Part shown: positions 1-10,837 of the stretch, piece by piece | Layout of the letters: each line of letters begins with the position of its first letter | Position numbering within the stretch: the first letter of the stretch is position 1 | DNA from: Polytrichum commune | Taxonomy: Eukaryota > Streptophyta > Polytrichopsida > Polytrichales > Polytrichaceae | Direction of reading: 5' to 3' | NCBI GenBank assembly: GCA_950295325.1 | Contig: OX485809.1 | Location: 8,246,001 to 8,310,000 of the forward strand | Length of the DNA: 64,000 nucleotides | Program-made: the position numbers and the translations under genes | The notes under the pieces: model-generated | Database searches by the model: none | What the model was told of the DNA's origin: nothing | Seen by the model: the letters and a program-made list of their open reading frames with translations, nothing else

Positions 1-563
1 AGTCGGAGTGCTTCCAAATGGCTTAGCCGCAAACGGATTGTTTGCTTGATTAGTTGTTCCAAACGGGTTTGTTGTTGCTCCAAAAGGGTTTGAAGTGGCT
101 GCTGCACCAAAAGGGCTCGGTGTGGACGCCCCAAAGGCTGTGACCAAACAATCATACACTCGATTAGTCTACTCTCCCTCATTTTCCTTGCTTGTAGCCC
201 AATACCTCACAAACTATATCCATCCAAAAGGAAATATATCTTTTCACCGCCTCCTCTACACCAATCTTCCACACTAACTTCTCTTCCAACTTTAGGGTTC
301 GATTCAAACTACTCACACCTCGCTCCACACACTTCAACCCTCCGCCTTAAATAATTGCACTGCCTTCCTACAACGATAATTCCATTCATCGCCTTCCTTC
401 CACTCACTCACCCACAACCCCACAAAACTCCTAACTCAACCTATCCTCACACGGACTATGTTCACTCCATCGATCATCCACATCATTATCAATACGTCAC
501 ACCACTCCCACGCTCAAATGCCATCGGGACAAGGAACCACTTACGGCTGCTCGATCCGAACAT
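1..563 (-). CDS. NUP98-like nucleoporin, 5' end only (two exons, runs off the left edge)
   Basis: This is the N-terminal start of a second FG nucleoporin. Exon 1 is 545-563 (19 coding bases: M-F-G-S-S-S plus one base of the next codon). The donor lies at 543-544, and exon 2 starts at 137 and stays open to base 1. The joined peptide begins MFGSSSPFGAS and continues with closely spaced PFG/NPFG units and an NNPFAAKPFGS stretch, the pattern at the N-terminus of plant NUP98 proteins. The start exon and intron 1 are almost identical to those of the complete gene at 10401-22735, but exon 2 differs after the first ten bases. It reads away from that gene, so the two are divergent. Whether the rest encodes NUP98 alone, a NUP98-NUP96 fusion or a broken copy cannot be seen. 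A functional N-terminus is likely because frame and splice sites are intact. Confidence 0.75.
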
Positions 564-2060
564 TTCAGCCCCACGGATCAACCCGCTCTATTCACAGATT
601 CCTGTCGTCACCACAAACAAACCACGTCAGCTTCAACAAGACTACTCCATCCTTTTGCCCAACTTGCGCAATGGATGTTCACATTTCTCTTCATACATCC
701 AACACTCCAAGGACATAACTTAACGCTACCATAACGCCTTCTCCAATCGCACAGCTAATCCACATAAATCATCAATAACCTAACCCTCCAACGTCCTACC
801 ACCACCCAGGTCATCAACAGGATGTCAGGAACCCCAACGCTGGTTACATCCGAAATACTGTTAATTCGTCGAATGAAACTCAATTTTGATTCCTCGATGT
901 GCCACCCTGCTAAATTATTTCAACCCAGCTTACAAATGTCCACGCCAACTCGTACGCTTCCACAACTGGCAGTGCACAGCTACCCTTCCCGGTGCCGATC
1001 AAAAATGTAAAAACTACCATAAAACTCACTCTGGAATAACAGTAGCCAATCTTCACTCCGCCTACTAACTTCGTTACTTACCTACAGCAACTACACAACT
1101 GACTTCACCCCACGCTACAGCCACTATTAAACTGCAAACCAATCCACAAACGCAGTTCTAGATGCCCTGCGAAATGCACACCAGGATATAGCGACCATTC
1201 AAATATCCCGTCGTTGCTCGCGCTTCAGCGGATCCGCGAAGGCAACAAAGCCTGACACAGCTCAACTAAAGCTAAAACAAGCTTTGGCCCTTTTACTGTC
1301 ACAATACAATAAATTAGGGTTTCCAACAACCGCATCGGCCCCTCTGGCCCGAACACACAACCGATAACTTCACATGCTGCAGATCCCAACCTCCTCTATC
1401 GATAACCCGTACATTCCAGATTGAGGGACGAGAACCTGCACCTACGAACACTCCCGTTGTCTAGACGCTGCCCCCACTCCTGAGATAATTAGGGCAATTG
1501 GGTCACGATGATAAGGATCGCCCGCGCTGTCCGCCAGCCCAATCAACCAAAAAGCCGTATAAACTGCCTAGACCAGATGACAGCTCGACCGACATGGCGC
1601 TCTACCTGGAGCTGCAGGGTGACATTGCCTCACCTAGGGTTTGCCAGCTTCCCGAGGCTCTAGAGACGCATGCTGCCCGCTGGGCGTGTGGGTGATTCCG
1701 GAGATGCGAATTGCGGAGGCTCTTCCAGCTTCAGAGCAGCGTGGGCGAGCAAGAATGTTTGGGAAATAGGTGCAAGTGCGACCGAAGAAGCATAATAAGG
1801 AGGGAGGCAGAGCATCGAATGCAATAGTAGCGTAGTTTTTACATGGGCTGCGTGCTGCGTGCGGCCGACGACTGCCTCCCTGCCTGCCTGCCTGCCTGCC
1901 GACCTTCGTCTCTCTTCTCTCCCTTGCCGAGCCTGCTCTTCAAGTTCGCCGGTAGAAGTCTCACTCCGCAGCCCTGGTTCCCATCTTCGGAGCCTGGGAA
2001 CCCTTGGGAACCTCCCTAAACACACACGTACTTTCTATTGGGAACGGAGTTTGCCCCCCA
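128..2060 (-). repeat. Left arm of a large inverted repeat (NUP98 promoter/leader region)
   Basis: Reverse-complemented, this stretch matches ~8870-10837. By eye the match is almost perfect over ~138-720 (one difference seen in ~220 bases checked), roughly 95% over ~720-1140, and roughly 85-90% from ~1140 to 1650. Beyond that it fades in the GC-richer segment ending near 2060. It holds exon 1, intron 1 and the upstream leader of the left NUP98-like gene. Telo-box-like AAACCCTA motifs are on the minus strand. A (TGCC)n run lies at about 1876-1900. Apparent ORFs here on either strand are non-coding shadows. Confidence 0.9.
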
Positions 2061-5000
2061 CCCAAAGTTTCTTATGCTGAATCACACATTTACTACCCTA
2101 TCATCATAACATTATTCAGATCCATAATAGTGTTATGTGGGACAAACAGTATTTTGTGGAATATTCCCCATGTTCAATCCAAATGTGGGAATATTCTACA
2201 TAATATTGCCAGTCCCACAAAAAATTGTCATGGATTTGAATAATGTTATGATTTACTTATGCTCTAACACATTGTTTGTGAAGCTCATAATCAATCGCTC
2301 ATACAAAGCGGAAGGATTCCCAAAAATTCATCACAACTATTTATCGAAGAAGATGCAATATCATCCATAATATCCAATTTTTGCATGTGAGCTTATTGGT
2401 TATGTATCATGAACAATGTTCTCCCTCTCATTGGTTGTCTAGGTCTATAATGATACGCGTACATAGCAGTTGTGAGGTTACAATCTACCACTCTCTTTCT
2501 ATACCAAGCTAGGGTTTTTGTATGGAGCAGCTAACGTCATTTAGCGTGGGGTGAAGTGAGTTATCATTGCATCTCATGCGCCTACGCAATTCATTCTATG
2601 CCATGTACACCATGCATGTTGTATGATGTTATGTCATTTTCCTCTCAATAACTATTACTCAAAAATAAAATTTCTTAGGGTGACCAAAACCTTTGAACAT
2701 CCAACTCGCTACAAAAATGTCATGTGTTCCAATATAATATTTACAAAGTGCGTATACGATCTCCATAATCTTATATCAATGGTCATAACTTAAGACATAA
2801 TTTGCATCAACATGAGAACATGCCTTCCATCCTACAATTTTCTTAGGTTTACACACAAGTAGTCAAGCACAATTGGCATGACTCCAACAACAACATGTGG
2901 TCTAATGACTCGTGTCTCCAAAGGTCCAATGACGTAGATAACATAACATTACTTAGCCTTTGCAACTAGGTTAATATGTGGGCCTACAATTTGTTTTTTT
3001 CCCTTGGAAATCCCTTAAGATCCGTTTTGGGCCAAATTTGGAGGTTGGAGTTGATGTTGCAGAACAACCTCCATGAGATTTGTTGGCTTGGACATACGTG
3101 TAAGGAGGGCTACCACAATTTCATTCAGAAACAAAACTTCGGTTCTACGCTTAATCATCTTGACAATCTCTTCTTAATTGAAATAACTTCACATTATGGC
3201 CATTGGGTGGAATGGGCTTGAGGCTGCTCTACACTCAACCAAGATTATTTGATGGTAATTATCGAGTATGTTCAGCTTGTTCCCCAAGGCAATCTTTGAT
3301 GCAAATTGCACAAAACATATACTTATGAATATCTCAGTGTGGTGGCATGGAATCAAACTATTCCAATAATTTTGACAACAACATTTTATTTTATTTTTGA
3401 AAAACATGCTACAATATCCTCAATGAAACTTGTGGAGAAATTGTGAATTATATACGCACGGAGGGGTGCACCTAGTTTAGAGAGGGCGTTGCACATGTTT
3501 GGACACTTTAGCACGTTTTGTTGCTTGAAGTGATTTTATATATGTTGCAATTATATTATTGATTAGCCTTCCAACGTGGATTTAGAAGCCAAGCAACATC
3601 TAATTAATTTCTCAGTTTCTTATAATAAATCTAAGCTTCAATATTCATAAAATATTGTGATTTATGTGCTACCCATCTAGATCATGTCCCTTCTTTTGCA
3701 TGTGAGAAAATGTTATTTTATTTTTTATAATGGCATTGCCTAAACCTCGTGACTCAGTAAGAGAACATGGGACCACAATTGACGTGCTACACTCGTACAT
3801 GTAAAATGTCATAGGGCACACTTCCATGTACCAACCAGGTGAGCAAAAGCCATTGAATAACAAAATCCCAACCTCCATCCACATTAAAGTGTGTTTTGTA
3901 TTCATCCAAAGAACAAGATCGGTGGCCAACACGATTATAGGGAGAAGTTGAAATTTGAGAAGGAGGAGTTGACCACCTCTCCACTACAAAATTGGGAATT
4001 GGCCTCGATTTGAACAAGTAAATGTGTATTTGCATACACTTGTCGGTGTCAGTAAACACACACAATGGCAAAATCTTATCTTGAGGTCTTGAATGTTTAT
4101 TGAAGGGATTGATCATCTTAAAACAACAACACCAACAACAACCATCCATAACATTATCTAGAGATGTGAAGTTGTTCTCTTCTAATTTTGATCAACACGT
4201 TTGAGATTCACCTAGATCAACAACATTATTCTATAAAATGAGAGTTGTCGGTGATTCTTCAACGCATAAGAAGGTAAAGTACGTTTTTCATGGTCACTCT
4301 TCTAATCAAGCAACTATATATGAGTGGTGTGTGGATAGGTGTGGAAGTAAAAACAAACGCCAAAACACATGTGTGTTGGATTGGACTACGTGCTCATATC
4401 ATGTTAATCATTCTAGTTTCAATAGTCAACATGATTGGGGATTGGGTAGAGAGGGGGCAAGGCTATACAATCATCTAATGTCCACAAGAATCGCTAAATA
4501 AATTAAACTAAACCAAACTTAGATACACACACACCTACACAATTACTTTGCTATGCAATTTTATTGGTAACTGGCCACTAAAGTGTTTATTCTCGACAGA
4601 GGAGAGTAGTATTGTTCCAATGGCCCTTGGTCCGGTGGGCACCATGCCATTAACATTACGAACATGCACTTTATTCACACCAGCCTTGCACAAGGCCCGA
4701 AGTTTTTATCTATCTATCTATCCACAAAAATCTTCGCATTGATAATGAATAAGGCATTCATGCGAGTTCCAAATACTTATAGACACGATTTGGAATCGGC
4801 AATCATCTTACACTAAATGTATGTTTTGCATGCTAAAAGATGTGGGTGCAGAACTTTCAATGTCCATTTAAGGCATGGTCATCTTAAATTAAAATGAACA
4901 TTTCAGTATGCACCATAAGGACATCATTCATGAATTGTTTAAGTATGCCATGCCTGAATAAGGTAGATGTGCCTAATTCAATAACTTATCTTATTTGGAC

Positions 5001-5786
5001 ATGTATAGTTGAGTGATGTGTGGTTTGGTTTCGCTCTAAGAACATATACCACAAATACATGCGCACCAAAAATAGATTATCATTTGGAAATGCGCTGAAG
5101 TAAAATGAAACCGACTTTTAGTGTTGAAGAAGCCATTTCAAAAGAAGTTTCTAGATTCATATACTCATGTGTGTTACTTAGGACGGGTTCATAACCAAGT
5201 CTGCTTCTAAGAAACTCATGGTCCAAAACACCCCTTGATGGATCATGAGTTGCCATAGGATGTACTCCAATACACTTGAAACATGAATATCACCCTTGAT
5301 GTCAAGGGTATTTGAGCTCCTTAGCACCAATTTGTTTGATTGGCCACTTGTAAGTAAAAACCAACTTCATAACAAAGATGTAGGAATTAAAATCTCTTCA
5401 TCCCAACAAACATACCCAACGGTCGTAAAGTTCAAGCTTTCAAGTTGGGACAACCACTCCATTTATGATATTTAGTGTCACACATATTATTGACGAGAAG
5501 TCTACACCAGATGCATGGAGGTCTCAAAGTGTTACGTATGTTGATTGTCGATGTAATAATGTTTGTCAACATTAGTTTGAAGTGATTTTAACTTTTTCTT
5601 TTTTGTACACATTATACCACTTCACATAGTGCGTGGGGATACTTGAGATAATAGTTTCGTGTTTATTTATGCAACAAAAATACATTCTTCATGATGCCAA
5701 TGGCAAGTGTCATGTGTTTACATTTTAGTGTGAAAGAGGTAGATGTTCTTGAGCATACTAATGCCATGTATCATTTGTGTATAGTA
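2061..5786. other. AT-rich spacer, no gene recognised
   Basis: No protein similarity, splice-consistent exon series or clear transposon ends were found. Short ORFs are isolated and compositionally random. A ~60-base stretch around 4736-4800 resembles 29856-29915, so it is a dispersed repeat of unknown type. Confidence 0.5.
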
Positions 5787-6180
5787 CACTAAATATTGCA
5801 TTTAGTGTCATATGGTATTTTATGTTATTGTGGTGAGTTTTTCTAATGACACTTTTAATGAATAAGATTACAAATATTGTCATCCCAACCTACTTTTCGT
5901 TCATCCAAATGCCAGTTATTGAAACAAAGTTCGGTAAGTTATGCGTCCTAACATTATGTGATGAGATATTGTCATGTCTAATTAAGATTTGGATGAAAAG
6001 TCACTCAATAAGTGATAGTATTTTCCACATTGTAAACCCATAATGCCCAAAAAATTTTCCAAGGAATGACAAATAATGTTAGGTTTACACCTAGTATTGG
6101 TGGCATTTCTCGGCCAGTTTACAATTAGTGTTGAGCAAGACAAAGAGAATCATTGACACTAAATACAATTTTTTTTTGTA
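5787..6180. mobile_element. TA-flanked MITE, family B (decayed right end)
   Basis: It starts after a TA with CACTAAATATTGCATTTAGTG. The body matches the reverse of the elements at 25166-25527 and 42150-42470, including the AGGTTTACAC segment near 6081. The right end near 6180 is degraded into a T-run. TA flanks and CAC...GTG ends suggest a Tc1/mariner-derived MITE. No coding capacity. Confidence 0.65.
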
Positions 6181-6203
6181 TTGGTCAACTTGTAGACTAT
6201 TAT

Positions 6204-6206
<3 letters not shown>

Positions 6207-6245
<39 letters not shown>
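6207..6245. repeat. (AC)n microsatellite
   Basis: Uninterrupted AC dinucleotide run of about 38 bases, followed by a short AT run. The ORF that reads through it as a Thr-His repeat is not a gene. Confidence 0.95.
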
Positions 6246-6249
<4 letters not shown>

Positions 6250-6252
<3 letters not shown>

Positions 6253-7327
6253 CTCATAACACTCTCAAACATACTCATGCGAATATATCATTTAGCAAAG
6301 TTGAATGCCAAGCATCACGAGGTGGCACTAATAATCAAGTTGTTGATCAATAATGTAACTTAACATACACCTCAAAATAGGGTAAGTGACACTTACACAT
6401 GTGACGCTATAAACCATAAACAATGTAGTGAAAGTATGGATTATTGGTTTTGATATGGATTTTGGATAAAAATAAAAGAACATATATGAATTTTAAATAT
6501 TCAAAGTTGGATTTTTTTTCATATGCATCTTCTAGAGGATGTCAAAGTTCATTGATTGGATGATGAATGTCTCTCGTATTGAGTTTGAATGCCATTTTTT
6601 CAAGCATGTTTGGTTCAGCGTGTTACCCAACATGCGAAAGATAGCTCGTACTTACAATGGGTAGTAAAATGTATCTCCTCACTTGTATCTCAATGACCTT
6701 CTACAAGCATCAACTCCACTTTAGAGCATCGTTCTCACTCAAATCAAAGCCAAAACCTAATACGACTTGCACCTATATGTTCTTGACACATAAACGAATT
6801 CTCCACACAAAGTGGGCCAAGGAGTCTACTTGTTAACTTTGATGTGGTGGTCTATAATGCTCGCGTCCACCTTGTGTGTGTGCACTCCTCATCGCATGCC
6901 AAGTTTGTTGTTGTTGTGGCAAGCTAACCTTTCTCTTTCGAAGTGTCTATTCGTGTTCAATGTTTGGTATTTTTGACTAGGATAACGTAATCAATATATT
7001 GATTATGGTACAATTGGTATATTCTACGTTGTCATCCATTTTAAGTACTTGGTAGAGGACTATGTAGTTTAAGCCTTGCTATCCAAGATCACCGGTGAAC
7101 ATAGTGGCATTTCAAAAGCAAGGTGAAGATAGTGACATTTGTTGTTTCCCTCGGTGGGTACATTAGTAAGGTGTAGAGAGTGTTAGGAGGAATTATTGTA
7201 TTAGCCGTATTGCTTTACTATGCCATTAACCATTTGTGTTCATTTAATTTAACACTAGTTCTTGCATAGGCCAAGGAGGTGGACACACGTGTCGATTTGT
7301 TTGAGGTTGCATAGGTGGCAAAGGTTG
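6250..7327. other. AT-rich spacer, nothing recognised
   Basis: No coding exon, RNA gene or complete transposon end was recognised in this interval. Confidence 0.5.
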
Positions 7328-7816
7328 GAGTCACTTCAAACATGAGACTGAGAGCCTGTGACCATTGCACTGCAAGCTATCTCATTGGTGGAAAAAAGTG
7401 GAGCCGGTCCAAGTTCGCTTCACATTACGCTTTAGGGACGAATGGAGTATGTGAATGCAAGATGGATGTAAAGTCTACATGGATTCCTACATGGCATCGA
7501 ACATATCATGTTTCATGGTCACTTGGACTATTTTCAAAAACCATCTCTTGGAGGGTGGCCTAACACAAAACTGGGAGACCGTGGCAATGCTCAACACAAT
7601 TGATTTACTCTATTTTATCATGTGTGAGGACCCACATGAATATAAATGTCTTGAAATAGCATTTGATTGAGGGCCTGGTCACATATGACTTCACACTCCA
7701 CTTGAGGATATGTGACCACCATGATCTTGAAAGTGTCTTGAGACAACTTTTGGACACTTTCTTTGGGCTCTCACAATTTCATGGTCACAACTCTTGGCTC
7801 GTGTGCGAAGTGGCCC
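7328..7816 (+). mobile_element. Tourist-like MITE, family A, copy 1
   Basis: About 490 bp, related along its length to 43902-44400 and 47017-47515. The left terminus is decayed (GTCACTTC for GGCCACTTC), while the right terminus GCGAAGTGGCCC is intact and followed by TAA. Internal landmarks shared with the other copies are a GTGTGAGGACCC segment and a GGACACTTTCTT segment. The short ORFs inside are not genes. Confidence 0.75.
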
Positions 7817-7910
7817 TAAATGTTCTTGTATGGAGAGAAGTTGTTTTTTTCTCATGTATTGTTGTGCCATGTGTATGAACTTCAAGGTTTTTGCATTAAT
7901 CCTTTTTGGC

Positions 7911-8560
7911 GTCCAGAGAGATGTTTGGACAAAATTAGTTGAGATCCTTGCATTTCCAAGTCCAATCAGTTACAAGTTGACATCTTTTAGTTTTTCTTTA
8001 ATAAATCAAGGTATATTAATATGAAATCCTCTAAAATGATGGGTATTCTTTCTTGGAGTCTTAAACTTCAACTGGTTGTTTCTCAAACTCAACCAATCCA
8101 TCTATAACTACACTAAATATACCAATTAGTTAGTGTGAGAAACTAGCAAGGGTGGAAATTTAGTGAAGGTGATACTAAATTCCTTCATGCCATCAACAGT
8201 GTCACCAAAACATCTCACATCTAAGACTAGGAAGCATTGTTTATCTAGGCACTTGGTATGAAAGTATCGGCACTTGGCGTGAAAGTACTAGCACTTGACA
8301 ATATTCACTAAATGTAATTGCACTTGACATTATTTACTGACAAGCATGTGGTGTGCGCTAATCACAAGCACACATTAATTTCTTGAAATTGATGGTACGC
8401 AAGCATAGAATTTAATGTAGTCATGAAATTAAGATTACTTAGTAGCAACTTTAACCTTGAGTAACTTTGAGATTTGACTAAAATATGTGTGACTTGAATT
8501 AACACCACCCTCACTAATTGACACATTTAGTGTAATGGTCAGTTCTCCCTGTTCATTGAT
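7911..8560 (+). mobile_element. CCGG-family MITE interrupted by another MITE
   Basis: Decayed copy of the ~230 bp family best seen at 48502-48731. The left part is 7911-8110 and the right part, beginning ATGGTCAGTTCTCCC, resumes at 8535 after the TA duplication. The family-B MITE at 8111-8532 sits between them. The host sequence rejoins cleanly across the insertion when compared with intact copies. Confidence 0.7.
8111..8532. mobile_element. TA-flanked MITE, family B, nested copy
   Basis: 422 bp flanked by TA on both sides (8109-8110 and 8533-8534). It begins CACTAAATATACC and ends GACACATTTAGTG. The insertion point is clear because the flanks match uninterrupted host copies at 48502-48731 and 53517-53760. 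TA duplication with CAC...GTG ends points to Tc1/mariner-type mobilisation. Confidence 0.75.
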
Positions 8561-8615
8561 CCCTTTTCCTTGTCTCCATAGTTTTGGCCCACCTACCAAT
8601 ATAAGCTTTTAACCC

Positions 8616-8641
8616 ATATATATATATATATATATATATAT
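8616..8641. repeat. (TA)n run, possible TATA region
   Basis: Pure TA repeat of 26 bases lying 33 bases upstream of the ATG at 8674. It may serve as a TATA region for the small ORF or simply be a microsatellite. Confidence 0.7.
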
Positions 8642-8673
8642 CAATCATCATCTAATTGCCGTAACCTACAAAC

Positions 8674-8769
8674 ATGGCTAGGCACATAATAGCGATTTTG
8701 TTATTTGTTTTTTTGGGGATTGCGGTGGCAAGGCAAGTCCGGACCCAGTCGAGTGTGAAGAAAGGGTAA
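8674..8769 (+). CDS. Possible small secreted peptide (31 aa) or first exon of a secreted protein
   Basis: A short ORF of 31 codons starts MARHIIAILLFVF and has a strong hydrophobic core (residues 4-19) ending AVA/RQ, a good signal-peptidase site. After it come only about 12 polar or basic residues, then TAA. The stop overlaps a plausible splice donor (GG/GTAAAA at 8765-8771), so this could be exon 1 of a longer secreted protein whose remaining exons are lost or unseen. A TA run lies just upstream and the right arm of the NUP98 inverted repeat begins about 100 bases downstream, so it may be a gene truncated by that rearrangement. No family recognised. Coding status is uncertain. Confidence 0.4.
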   Translation: MARHIIAILLFVFLGIAVARQVRTQSSVKKG

Positions 8770-8869
8770 AACCCTTGTCCCCCTACTTCGCATTCTCCTA
8801 AGTTAGTACACCATACTAGACCTAGCTGCTACCTAGGACGGTCATGGGAAAACACGTAGGGAGAGAGAC

Positions 8870-10837
8870 TGGGGCGTGTTCCCCAAGGTTCCCAGGCCTC
8901 CCCCCACGCTCCCAAGGATCCCATCGTTCCCATACGATCCCCAAGTTCCCATGGTTATCAGAAGATCCCCCAGGGTTCCCATAGGATCTCCCAAGTTCCC
9001 AAGGTTCCCTGCAGGGACTAGGGATTCCGAGTCGTCTCTCTTCTCTGGCGACATTCGAACTTGAAGAGCAGGCTTGGCAAGGAAGAGAAGGCAGCAGGCA
9101 GTCGTCGGCACCACGCAGCACGCAGCCCATGTAAAAACTACGCTACCATTGCATTCCGTGCTCTGCTTCCCTGCTTACCATGCGTCTTTGTCGCACTTCC
9201 ACGCATGTCCCACACTTTCTTACTCGCCCACGCTCCTCTGTCGCTGGAATAGCCCCCGCAATTCGCTTGTCTTGAGTCGCCCGCACGCCCAGGGGCAGCC
9301 ATGCGTCTCCAGAGCCCCAGGAAGCTAGGTAAACCCTAGGTGAGGCAATGCCTTACTCCAACTTCAGGCAGAGCGCCGTGTCGCCCAAGCCGGGCCATTG
9401 GCTCTTGACAGTTTGTACCTGTTTGTTGATTGCGTGGGCGATCCCTGTTATCATTACCAGATGCCCTAATTATGTTGGGAGTCCTTGGAGTGTCTGGGCA
9501 GAGGGAGTGTTTGTATGTGCAGGTTTTCGTTGCTCAATCTGGGATATATACGGGTTTTCGGATAGAGGAGGTTGTGATCTGCAGCATGTGAAGTTATCGG
9601 TTGTGTGTTCGGGCCAGAGGGGCCGATGCGGTTGTTGGAAACCCTAATTTATTGTATTGCGACAGTGGGAGAGCCAAAGCTTGTTTTAGCTTCAGTTGAG
9701 AGCTGTGTAAGGCTTATGTTGCCTTCGCGGATCCGCTGAAGCGCGAGCAACGACGGGGTATTTGAACGGTCGCTATATCCTGGTGTGCATTTCGCAGGGC
9801 ATCCAGAACTGATTATATGGATTGGTTTGCAGTTTCATAGTGGCTGTAGCGCGGGGTGAAGTCAGTTGTGTAGTTGCTGTAGGCAAGTAACGAAGTTAGT
9901 AGGCTCAGTGAAGATTGGCTACTGTCATTCCAGAATGAGTTTTATGGTAGTTTTTACATTTTTGATCGGCATCGGGAAGGGTAGCTGTGCACTGCCAGTT
10001 GTGGAAGCGTACGAGTTGGCGTGGACATTTGTAAGCTGGGTTGAAATAATTTAGCAGGGTGGCAAATCGAGGAATCAAAATTGAGTTTCATCCGACGAAT
10101 TAACGGTATTTCGAATGTAACCAGCGTTGGGGTTCCTGATATCCTGTTGATGACCTGGGTGGTGGTAGGGCGTTGGAGGGATAGGTTATTAATGACTTAT
10201 GTGGATTAGCTGTGCGATTGGGGAAGGCGTTATGTTAGCGTTAAGTTATGTCCTTGGAGTGTTGGATGTATGAAGAGAAATGTGAACATCCATTGCGCAA
10301 GTTGGGCAAAAGGATGGAGTAGTCTTGTTGAAGCTGACGTGGTTTGTTTGTGGTGACGACAGGAATCTGTGAATAGAGCGGGTTGATCCGTGGGGCTGAA
10401 ATGTTCGGATCGAGCAGCCGTAAGTGGTTCCTTGTCCCGATGGCATTTGAGCATGGGAGTGGTGTGACGTATTGATAATGATGTGGATGATCGATGGAGT
10501 GAACATAGTCCGTGTGAGGATAGGTTGAGTTAGGAGTTTTTGTGGGGTTGTGGGTGAGTGAGTGGAAGGAAGGCGATGAATGGAATTATCGTTGTAGGAA
10601 GGCAGTGCAATTATTTAAGGCGGAGGGTTGAAGTGTGTGGAGCGAGGTGTGAGTAGTTTGAATCGAACCCTAAAGTTGGAAGAAAAGTTAGTGTGGAAGA
10701 TTGGTGTAGAGGAGGCGGTGAAAAGATATATTTCCTTTTGGATGGATATAGTTTGTGAGGTATTGGGCTACAAGCAAGGAAAATGAGGGAGAGTAGACTA
10801 ATCGAGTGTATGATTGTTTGGTCACAGCCTTTGGGGC
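8870..10837 (+). repeat. Right arm of a large inverted repeat (NUP98-NUP96 promoter/leader region)
   Basis: Reverse complement of ~128-2060. The outer part (8880-9010) is a degenerate GTTCCCA-rich minisatellite. The middle is GC-richer and probably holds the promoter. The inner part contains the 5' leader, the 19-base start exon, intron 1 and the first ten bases of exon 2. Homology to the left arm stops at 10837, inside exon 2. Confidence 0.9.
9010..10400 (+). promoter_or_regulatory. Putative promoter and 5' leader of the NUP98-NUP96 gene
   Basis: Upstream of the start codon at 10401, telo-box-like AAACCCTA motifs occur near 9331 and 9643, elements typical of plant housekeeping promoters. 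A possible 5'UTR donor (AG/GTAAACCC) lies at about 9327-9336. The ATG near 9301 is not the start: its equivalent in the left arm is followed by an in-frame stop after three codons, so this segment is leader or intron. The transcription start was not located. Confidence 0.4.

Noticed and set aside
355-723. Open frames on both arms of the inverted repeat, e.g. 458-718 plus and 10246-10506 minus, encoding the same 86-aa peptide.
   Set aside because: They are antisense to the NUP98 leader, start exon and intron 1, have no recognised domain, and are identical only because the arms are near-identical.
1660-2025. 121-codon minus-strand ORF and its counterpart near 8822-9130.
   Set aside because: They lie in GC-rich, repeat-bearing promoter sequence. 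The frame is not conserved between arms.
6153-6353. ORF with a Thr-His repeat.
   Set aside because: Translation of the (AC)n microsatellite.
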